From Hyphochytrium catenoides (Eukaryota; Sar; Hyphochytriomycetes; Hyphochytriales; Hyphochytriaceae): a stretch of 19,095 bases of DNA. Shown here piece after piece: positions 1-7,835 of this stretch. The notes beneath the pieces are model-generated. The model worked only from the letters and a program-made list of their open reading frames with translations, was not told the DNA's origin and ran no database searches. The position numbers were made by a program, and so were the translations under genes. How positions within the stretch are numbered: position 1 is the first letter of the stretch; each line of letters opens with the position of its first letter. The stretch spans positions 1-19,095 of the forward strand of contig FLMG01004547.1 of NCBI GenBank assembly GCA_900088475.1, given 5' to 3'.

Positions 1-955
1 TTTTGAGTAGCTTGTGAGGCAGTTTTGAGGGGAGAGCCCGTTTACAGTGTGATAGAGCCTCGGTGGGCGGCATCAAGAATCAGCAGCAGTAGTTAGGAGG
101 GAGAAGACGCTTCTTCTTGTCTTCGCCATCTATTATAATGATAAAATGCAAAGTAGCCGCGACTTAGCACTACCCCTTCATTCAGGTTCTTCAAGGCAGG
201 GTTTATAACAAGATTTAAAGCAGAGGAAACATCATATCGTGTCCCCATAATGCTCAGATAATGAGGCTAAAGGTAGAGGAAGGGGAGGAGACACCAGGAA
301 GAAGAATAATGAACGCGGGTTAGGAATGAAGCAGAAGAAGCCAGCAGCAGCAGCTAGTAGGATAAATATGGCAGACTTCTTTCTTCTTCTCCCCGCGCTG
401 CTAGCAGACTTATCTATGCAAAAGAAAGCTCTTTTTCTGCACTCTTCGCAGGCTCCTCGTCGCGCAGTCGCCGCCACTCATCAGTGGTCGGCCCAAAGAA
501 TCAACAGCCTCAGGCTGTCCAGCCACCGAGTGGTGGTACGGTCCAACTGGAGTATCGAGTAGAACTCGTAGTAACTCTCCTACTACTAGCGTTCCCGTGG
601 TTAGGCTTACAAGTCTGTACGACTAGCAGTCTTCTGTTATATTAATTATAGCCAGCAGTAAAAGCTAGAAGCACGACGACTGGTGTGGGCTAGACGGACA
701 AAAAAAGAGAGAAGAGCAGCTCATGAAGCCCGGATGATTGTGTGACAAACAAGGCTTGCGACAGCACGGAAAACTGCTTGCTCGGTCTTCGCTCTTCGAA
801 TTGCTCTTCTCTATAGAACTTCTAACTAGCCATCTCTTGAACAGTCCACCTGTTTGTTAATTTTTTACTTTAAAAAAGGCATTTCTTTGCTAAGACTTCC
901 TACTACATCCTCGTCATCCATAAAAGGCTAGGCTTTATTTTTATTGTCAAACTAA
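1..955. other. Left-edge region without a supported gene
   Basis: No frame here looks like a convincing gene. The longest stop-free stretch on the + strand is 358-645 (95 codons). It contains no ATG and ends in a hydrophobic run (LLLLAFPWLGL). Its upstream part contains an acceptor-like site, a pyrimidine-rich run ending in CAG at about 450, so an internal exon is conceivable. Frames of this length are expected several times by chance in a window this size. A 29-codon frame at 727-816 has four cysteines spaced C-x5-C-x5-C-x8-C, similar to the start of an EGF-like module, but is too short to call. A small CAG/GCA run lies at about 342-353. Confidence 0.5.
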
Positions 956-1862
956 CTGTGTGCAATAATAATAGGACACATCGCCACAAATGAAGGGGAA
1001 GATTTCCTCACCGCTCACGCTGTTCAGGCAGTGTACAACACAGGACCACAGCTGTGGAAATGGTCCTGGAGCAAGGATATTTTGGATCCTACCGGCTGTA
1101 TTACTGGATAAAGAGGCTTTATACTATGTTTGTCATGAAATACCCACAGGGGGGACCCTTGATAGAAGCCACGAGTGGCGCAAAAGTGGGGAGGAAACTG
1201 GATCTTCCCGCGCGCCATGTCTGCGTGAAGAGAGACTGTCCATTCCCTCAGAAAGTTCTTTTTTATGGGCTCTATGTTAGAAGGAAGGAGGAGAGCGCTC
1301 TGGCACTGGCAGGATTGTCATTCTAGTTCATCTCTCTTCTTCCAGCAGAATCCAGAAGGAGCCAGAGCGTTCATGAAGCAAAGACAGACAGCAAATGTGC
1401 CCAAGCATGCCAAGCTAGCCTGTGTCCACTGTTATATAGTTCTGGGTCTGGGACTTAGCTTTTGGCCACAAGCATCTGAACTCCCTCTTGTCACATTACT
1501 CATCCTCCTCATCACAATCGGCATTCACCAACAACCCCATCAGAGGGGAGCCAAACCCTCGTCATCACAGTGGAAGCAAGCTCCAACGATCCTCAAGAAC
1601 ACGCAAAGAGCTACAAGGCTTTAGTGACCGTTACTAATGACATGTACGTACCTTCTGTCTGACAATTAGTGGGGAGATCTCTGTATGTAGTACGGTTAGT
1701 ATTAACCCTAGGTTACCTCTTACACTCAATGATCGTTCTTTGCAAGCCCCTTGTTCTTCTGTTCTCCGCTTCTCCATCACCCCTGTTCCTGCACAGACCC
1801 TTTCAGTGGAGCTATTGGCTGGTCAGCGGCTTCCACAAGGTGACAAAGGGTTCAATTTCTAG
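956..1862 (+). pseudogene. Possible decayed cadherin-like repeat gene fragment
   Basis: Three + strand frames, each broken by stops, read like pieces of cadherin repeats in the expected order. Frame 956-1111 contains WSWSKDILDPTGCITG, which resembles the cadherin core 'F-x-I-D-x-x-T-G-x-I'. A shift of frame over the same bases then reads LLDKEALYYV, matching the usual 'LD-x-E-x-x-x-Y' that follows. Frame 1480-1662 contains TLVITVEASSNDPQEHAK and ends ALVTVTNDMYVPSV, like the C-terminal strand and the 'V-x-D-x-N-D-x-x-P' calcium-binding linker. Frame 1659-1862 reads as alternating beta-like sequence (VLRFSITPVPAQTLSVELLA). Because at least one frameshift lies in the middle of a domain core and is not at a splice site, decay is more likely than splicing. 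The similarity is judged by eye; it could be chance, or a living gene with unrecognised introns. Confidence 0.27.
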
Positions 1863-4624
1863 CGCCATTCTACTATTTGGGACAAAGGCTGGAGAAGAAC
1901 TATCAGGAGGACTTCTGCAGCTTGCGCTTATCCACATAAGGCTTCCCCTAGTTCTATTATATGGTAGTTAAAACCTTAGAACCCTTTATATTTGCTTCCT
2001 TCATGTCCAGCGTTGTGGCCACCGCGACATACTGTCACCAGCTGGTGAGGAATAAATAATGCTGGCACACGAACAGCTACACGAACCCCACAAGTGTTCC
2101 TCCCTTTCTTCTCCTTCCTACGAGTAGGACGACGCCAGCAGGCATCGCCCCCACCACACCTCTTGGACAAACTCACGTCCCTCTGGACCTTATAGAACTA
2201 CAAGCACGAGTGGGTTATGATAGCTCTTCAACCTCGTTGTACTTCACTGATGAAAGGAATTGCCAACAAAGGGTCTTCTCCCGTCATTGGAACGTCCCAG
2301 TACGCTGGTAGCTCAAGCCTGGAGTATAATGTATGGACAATGTGGGCGAGCACACCCTTTTTGTAAGATTCAATGCGTCAGTTTCCCTAGGAATATGAAT
2401 AGACTAGGAAATCAGATAGTTCTTATAGCCTATACTCGTGACAGGCCAACTCGCTTGCGAGCCATGTCCAGAGCTTGAGTCGATGTGCGATTGTTCAATC
2501 CCTTCGTGTTCACTGTTTCCTTCATTTACCTCTGGTGCCAGCAAGAAGGTTGGTGCTGGGCCCTTGCCTCTTGGTGAACTAAAGGGCTCCCTCCTCTTTA
2601 TTACTAGGCAATTTTAGACATTGTGTGAGGCCGTGGGAGTCCCTCTCCAGCCATGCTAAAACCTCTTTAACAGTCAATAGAAGTGCGGTAGCTCTTCCTT
2701 GTCCTGCCTTTGAATATTCCTTTCATAAGAGTTTAGAGTTACCTGGCTGCTTAAGGTCATAGCTCTTGGGCCGCTTGCTGCTACCTAAGCACGCTCTAAG
2801 GCTCCACCACGTACCCACCTTCTTTCCTCATATTGCCTGTCTGTCACCAGCTGCTGGACTTCACCGATGGCTACACTGCGGCTCCTCACAGCCCCTCTCC
2901 CATCCCCCACCCCCCCTCCCTGTCCTCACCGACTTTTTTGGATGATGCATGCAAGGGAAGGGGCGGGATCGAGCTTAGAGGAACGTGGCGCAATAGACAG
3001 AAAGAGACGACGCGGTACAAGTTGGATTGGGGTCAGTGAGCTAAGGTGAGCGATAAGCTCTTCCTTTCCTTAATTAAGTTCCGACCCAACAGCGACAAAG
3101 CTCTAAGAAGAACCTCCTCAAGCCACCTCCTTGCCCTATGTCCCTCTTCTTGATGTTGATGCCAAGCCGCATGGAGAGATAGTGGCAGCGGGCAGGGGGA
3201 ATCTTTCCATCCCTACTACTTGGCTCTTATGTGGAGTGGATGACAGCTCTTGAACAGTTGAACATAGAGATAATCAAAGAATTTAAATAGTAGACAGGCG
3301 CGATAGAGGATAGACTAGTTACTGGCTCATGAATTAGGAAGTGAAAGAGGTGGTGAGATCTGGTTGATGAGCTCCACAGCTCCACTACTCGTCATGACAG
3401 ACTAGGCCAGCAGTAATAATAATAGCTCTGCCCCTGATCTTTATAAAAAAACACTTGCTGCCAGCGCTGAACAATCCTCCTCAAACCCTCGTCCCTCATC
3501 GCAGCAGCGCCGCACACGCATTGATCCCTCGTCTTCCCTCTCACGGAATGTGACTCGTCATTGGCGCTGGCAGCCAGCCTCCTTCCCGTGACCTCTCATC
3601 TCTTTTTCCCGGATACTCCTCCGCTGCTAGCTCTACTCCCTCTCTCATCACGGTCCGCAACAACGCAGCAGCTCCTCCCACCGGCGCAGTTCTCTTCACC
3701 AAGAGAGTCGTCAGCAGCTTGGTGCTGGGGCCTCTTGCGCTCTAGAAAAGAGTAACAACAAGACCCCCATCTCTTTTTTCCAAGTTTGGTTTGCCTCTCT
3801 CTCTCTTCCCTTACTCCTACTTTCCTCGGTTTGCTGTCTTTCACCCGCCAGCTGGGGTCTCAGGCAAGTAATCCCGCGGGTGGACACCGTCGTTCTCCCT
3901 CAGCAGACGAGGAAAAAGATGGCAGAGACCAGATCACGGTTCTCAAAGGTTGGTGACATTATTATCTGACCTACGTGAAGATATAGAGATCTACTGTTGT
4001 CTACTAGCATTCAATAGTCAACCAGAGTCAAGTCAATTGGACGAGATGTGTGGCGCTGACTCGGCAGCCTTGGAGAAATAGACTATCTACGTTACTTCTT
4101 CTGCTATTGTCAAGAGGAGGTAGCGAAGCATACAAAGGAGGAAAAAGCAGCAACAGTAACAAAGAGGTTGGCCCTTTAGATGAGAGAAGGAGCGGCAGAT
4201 AACGTAGAGGAGCTGTGAAGAAGATAGAGGAACGCGTCTTAAGAGAGAGAAAAAGAGCGAAGGGCCTTTAAAAGGCGGGAACGACAACGCCTGCCAATGA
4301 ACCTGCAGGCGGACGGCCCTGTCACAGCAGAAGCCGGAGCAGTAGCCTAAACCCTGCGACCCCAAATAGCTGACTCCGCTCTTATGTAAGATGCTAGCTA
4401 GTGGTGGACAGTGCGGACGATTGCCAACAGGGAAAAGAAGGAAAAAAAGAAGTCCAATCATACAAAGGTAAAAAGGATCCGTCAGCAAGCGAACGGTGAA
4501 GGTTTAGAGATTGGTTCTCTCCCCTCTTCGACTGCTTGGACGCTGCAGCAGAGAGGCAGGCTATCTGGCGGCTGCACAGACTGAAGAAAGGCTACGGACA
4601 GACACCGTCATTGGGTTGTTTTGA
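1863..4624. other. Gene-free stretch upstream of the first zinc-motif gene
   Basis: I see no supportable gene in these 2.8 kb. Many stops occur in all frames. The longest stop-free frame is 3631-3969 on the + strand (112 codons), which lacks an early ATG, has a hydrophobic middle (LPLLLLSSVCC), and reaches an ATG at 3919 (MAETRSRFSK) only shortly before its stop. About eight frames of this length are expected by chance across the window in random sequence. The segment from about 3470 to 3860 is pyrimidine-rich on the + strand and follows a TATA-like element, so it could be 5' untranslated sequence of the downstream gene. A GC-type donor-like sequence (CAG/GCAAGT) lies at about 3860-3868. None of this is proven. 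Confidence 0.45.
3442..3450 (+). promoter_or_regulatory. TATA-like element, possible promoter
   Basis: The sequence TATAAAAAA sits at the start of a pyrimidine-rich stretch and about 1.3 kb upstream of the ATG of the first zinc-motif gene. If it is that gene's TATA box, the transcript would need a long leader or a 5' UTR intron. Candidate acceptors exist, for example CAG at 4630-4632 just before the coding start. A/T-rich heptamers are common in DNA, so this is a weak call based only on the motif and its position. Confidence 0.13.
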
Positions 4625-4729
4625 CCAAGCAGTCGCATAACACCTCGACTGAAATCAGCGAGAGGATCTCAAAAAGGGCAGGACTCTCAACCTGGCCCTG
4701 CTGAGAGGAAGCTATCAATAGGCCTGACA

Positions 4730-7000
4730 ATGCATTATCATAGCAGATGGTTGGCACACAGGGGTGCAGACGATGACGAGCAGCAAGAGAATCAAAGAAC
4801 AGAGCTTGAAAGGAAGCCAAGCGAGCGGCTGCTCTGTGCTGTCCCCAAATGCCGACGGTACGGCAAGGTTGGAGGGATGTGCCTCACTCATAAGGCAGAA
4901 GGAGAAGAACAAGAAGAGGCCATACGCGTGCAAGGCGGTCAAGAAAGCGCGACTTATTTTTCTTCGTTGGAAACGTCTTCCATTACCCAGTCTCCGTCTA
5001 TGGCAAGATCTGGTCCTTCAGAAAAACAAAAGGCAGGAAGATACTCTCGTCATCATCTGGCTACTTTGCATCACGCTCCTCCTCATTACTACGGAGATTA
5101 TGCCTATGAGGAAGAAGCGCCGCCCCCATCTCTTGCTGTCCGCTACCCTCCTCCTCCATCTAGCAGCTATGCGGCCACGTTCGGCCCGTCACCATCTTCG
5201 GCAACCTCTCACCGTCTGGACGCCCAGAAGAAGAAAAGAGAAGAAGGAACTGGAAGGCCGGTGGCAAGGCGTACTCCTTCGGGTATTGTTAATCATCGGG
5301 AGGACATGCTTCGTAGTAGAGACTTTTTGGATTCTTCTCTTCCTCCTCCAGGACCGTCATCGGCGTTGGACGAGATCAGTGACATACCGAGTAGGTACAT
5401 TATGGGAGGTAGAGGAGGTCAGAGATACTGGCGACCTGCCGCGGCAGGGAAGAAGGCGAAAGAAGTAATATCTGGGCCAGCCTTTCTACCCGGGACAAGT
5501 CCTTCCCCATCTGCAGCAGATTCTCCTCCGTTCACTCCGTACGTGGTGAGTCGCAGAGCAGCTGCTTGGTCGTCACGTTCTTCTCATTCGACCTCCGGAG
5601 GGACAGACCGATACTATTCGTTAGATGAGGAAAGAAGGGTCCACACAGAACCGCAAAACTATCGGTCAGTTAAGCCGCCCTCTCCTGTACCTCAATCGTC
5701 ATTTGCCTATCTAGACGCTACCGGGCTCCAACCGCCAGCGAGGATAAACCAGAATGAAGCGGAATGGGCATCAAAGAGCTCTCATCGCTGGTTACCGCTG
5801 AGGGACGAAGAGGTAAGTCGTAAAATAGAGATCAAAAGTAGGAGCGCGAAGAGAGAGACGAGAGAAGAGGGCTAGGGAGAGAAGAGGGCTAGGGAGAGAA
5901 GAGAGCAGACAACAAAACGAGCCACGTGGCAGTGAGCGTGATGCTTCTCAGCAGGGAGACGTCTGAAGAAAGAAAGCGGGATAAAAAGAGTCGTGCTGAG
6001 AAGGGAGACGTAGTAGTTGACGATAAAGAGAAACTGACCTCTTTAGAACAAAGAAGTGGAGAGAAGGTATTGACCTATCTCTTTCTCTGCTTCTCCCCTT
6101 CCTCTCTTCAGGGGATCATGTCTGCGGACGAGCTGTATTACGCTCCAACGATGGAGGAAGAAGATGTATACGGCCGGAGACGACTGGGGTCTGATCGCTC
6201 CTGGGATGAAGGAAGAATGGGCAGCAGAGGACTGGCGACGGGCGGCAGCGAGACGGACTACGACAAGCACGGCAGGAGAAGAAAGCCGACCAAGTGGCCT
6301 AGAAGACCTCTCTGTGCCGTCGAAGGCTGTTATAACATCTCGAAGACAAGGTACAGTCTCCTTGCTCTATCTAGAGCCTTTTGGAAAGGACGCTTTGCCT
6401 CTCCTTCTCTCTCTGTCTGTCTCCCTTTTCTTAGCCCTCTGGCTCTCTTTTTTCACCCTCTTGCCTTCAGTGAGCCCTCTGCAGGAGTCGTAGAGCACTG
6501 ATGTACGCAGGTCGGTGTCTGACACTGTTGTTTCGTCTTTCCTTGTTCTTTTCAGGGGCTTATGCAAGCGTCATGGCGGAGGAGAGAGATGCCGGTATCC
6601 TGGCTGCAAGAACAGCGCTAAGAAGGGTGGCAGATGCATTAGACATGGTGGAGGTCAGTGCAGAATTGAAGGGTGCATCACAGGCGCCAGGCCAGGTGGT
6701 CTATGTGCCTTTCATGCCAGGGAAGAGAGAGAGAGGAAGGAAGAGGAAGAGAAGAAAAAGAAGGAAGAGACACCGGCATTTATCACTGGAGGAGAAGAGA
6801 CCAGGGACGAAGAGGACAGGGTCGAAGAAGAGGAGCAAGAGGCAAAGAAGAATGAGCCATATAAGAGCGATGATCTCGAGGAAGAGAGAGGGACAGCAAG
6901 CAGTAGAAGAAGCAGTGACAGCAGTGTTACTAGTGCTAGTACTGGCAACAGCAGTAGTGAAGAGAAAGAAGAAGAAGTCATAAAAACCCAAGAAAGCTGA
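4730..7000 (+). CDS. Three-exon gene: four-module C-x4-C-x9-C-x2-H protein
   Basis: Exons are 4730-5812, 6112-6350 and 6556-7000, joined across a phase-0 and a phase-2 intron into a 588-residue protein. Four Cys/His modules with identical spacing are visible: C36/C41/C51/H54, C429/C434/C444/H447, C453/C458/C468/H471 and C476/C481/C491/H494. The last three are nearly contiguous, and modules two and three are followed by GGG. The second module exists only after splicing, because its first two cysteines are in exon 2 and the last Cys and His are in exon 3. This is strong evidence for the gene model. A basic stretch (GRRRKPTKWPRR, 415-426) precedes the triple cluster and could be a nuclear localisation signal. 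Residues 55-428 are a Ser/Pro/Tyr/Arg-rich linker without recognised domains; 495-588 is Lys/Glu-rich and then Ser-rich. Such modules occur in stramenopile and plant proteins, mostly of unknown function. The first ATG was chosen; the frame stays open upstream to 4625, so an upstream exon is possible. Confidence 0.85.
4835..4891 (+). other. Module 1 of the first zinc-motif gene
   Basis: This stretch encodes CAVPKCRRYGKVGGMCLTH, the isolated N-terminal Cys/His module (residues 36-54). The ligand spacing is C-x4-C-x9-C-x2-H. It lacks the trailing GG found in modules 2 and 3. A 374-residue linker separates it from the C-terminal cluster. Confidence 0.85.
5813..6111 (+). other. Intron 1 of the first zinc-motif gene
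   Basis: The donor is AG/GTAAGT, a near-consensus site. The acceptor is preceded by a long pyrimidine tract ending in CTCTCTTCAG. The intron is 299 nt and phase 0. If it is not removed, translation ends at a TAG at 5873-5875, giving a 381-residue protein with only the N-terminal module. The intron contains a short 17-bp tandem repeat. No conserved domain confirms this junction directly. The evidence is the strong splice signals, the matching phase, and the need to reach exon 2, which the next junction ties to the triple module cluster. Confidence 0.8.
5861..5903 (+). repeat. 17-bp tandem repeat inside intron 1
   Basis: The unit AGAGAAGAGGGCTAGGG occurs at 5861-5877 and again, identically, at 5878-5894. 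A partial third copy (AGAGAAGAG) follows at 5895-5903. It lies 48 nt inside intron 1. The first copy contains the TAG that ends the unspliced frame. Confidence 0.95.
6351..6555 (+). other. Intron 2, splitting a Cys/His module
   Basis: The donor is AAG/GTACAG and the acceptor is TTGTTCTTTTCAG/GGG; the intron is 205 nt, phase 2. Joining 6350 to 6556 gives an AGG codon and the peptide CAVEGCYNISKTRGLCKRH, which matches the ligand spacing of the other modules exactly. Without splicing the second module would lack its last Cys and its His. The reconstruction leaves little doubt about this junction. Confidence 0.92.
6590..6715 (+). other. Modules 3 and 4 of the first zinc-motif gene
   Basis: Two further Cys/His modules lie in exon 3: CRYPGCKNSAKKGGRCIRH (6590-6646) and CRIEGCITGARPGGLCAFH (6659-6715). 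They are linked by GGGQ, with the same 5-to-6 residue step that separates modules 2 and 3. The regular step of 23-24 residues suggests tandem duplication of one unit. Confidence 0.88.
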
Positions 7001-7166
7001 AGTCTTGCTTGCTCTCTCTATGTTCGCGCGTGCCTGTATCTGAGAATGAGGGAGAAGGCAGGGACGACTATAGAGTTGGGATGTCCTTCATACGTGTCTC
7101 TTTGCTTTACTCAGGAAACGCCAGTACAGTGGAAGATAGGTAGAGAGAACAACATCCAAATTCCGA

Positions 7167-7181
7167 CTCTCTCTCTCTCTC
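7167..7181. repeat. Short CT microsatellite
   Basis: A run of CT dinucleotides followed by CTC trinucleotides lies about 170 bases downstream of the stop codon of the first zinc-motif gene. It may fall in the 3' untranslated region of that gene. Confidence 0.85.
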
Positions 7182-7705
7182 CTCCTCCTGCTTAGACATT
7201 AAGAAAGGTGTTAGAATGGCTTCTAATAGATGGAGGGAGCACGTGTGTAAAGATAGAGAGAAGCAGCACAGAGAGAGAGAGAGCATGACCTTGACTCTTC
7301 CTGCTGCGCCGACTAGGTGCAGTCAGCTGGGGCCCCACTTTCCGTTGCCGCTGTGTCTAAGTCTGGGTAGGCGGCAGAGGCTGAGGCAGACCGAGCAAAT
7401 CTGAGACTGAGGCGCGAGGTCAGTCCCATCCTCTACTCGCGCCAGGAAAACCTAATATCCCCCACGGATATTCAACCTGTACGTCCCAAAAAGAGGTTCG
7501 ATAAGAGGTAAATAGGCGAGATGCCCTGCCTCATGAAAGGCAAGGGAGGACCAATAATGCAATGCAACACGACTTTGGGAGCCGGCGAAGGTTTTGTTGA
7601 CACATTTTCGTTGAGGCAAGCTAGACAAGAGTCCTTTAGGGGTTGCAAAGGGAAGTAAGGCAGCCTGAGTAACAAAGTATAACAAGGGAGGAACCGAGAG
7701 AGGCA

Positions 7706-7835
7706 CAAAAAGAGAGAGAGAGAAACGTGGCAGGAGCGAAAGAGAGAGAGAGAGAGAAAGGGAGAGGTCATACGGATTCAGGTGGCAGGGAGAAAGAGAG
7801 AGAGGTCGGTGGCACAGAGAGAGAGAGATAGCCGG
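7706..7835. repeat. GA-rich polypurine tract
   Basis: Several GA dinucleotide runs, separated by short interruptions, make this stretch strongly purine-rich on the + strand. The complementary strand, rich in CT, encodes Ser/Leu runs in one frame, which explains the long but meaningless minus-strand frame here. Such tracts are typical microsatellites and can form triplex DNA. Confidence 0.9.

Noticed and set aside
727-816. EGF-like cysteine pattern (C-x5-C-x5-C-x8-C)
   Set aside because: Only 29 codons between stops, four of six cysteines, no flanking support.
2480-2520. T-arm-like GTTCAATCC suggesting a tRNA
   Set aside because: The flanking bases do not pair into a T stem, and no acceptor stem or anticodon arm could be found.
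3631-3969. 112-codon stop-free + strand frame with a hydrophobic centre
   Set aside because: It has no early ATG, and several frames of this length are expected by chance in 19 kb over six frames.
4764-5468. A 234-codon + strand frame overlapping exon 1
   Set aside because: It lies in another frame of the confident gene, has no recognisable motif, and the exon 1 frame is longer and carries the Cys/His module.
6701-6991. Two minus-strand frames opposite exon 3, rich in Leu and Ser
   Set aside because: They are the complement of the Lys/Glu-rich coding tail; purine-rich coding sequence gives pyrimidine-rich complements with few stops.
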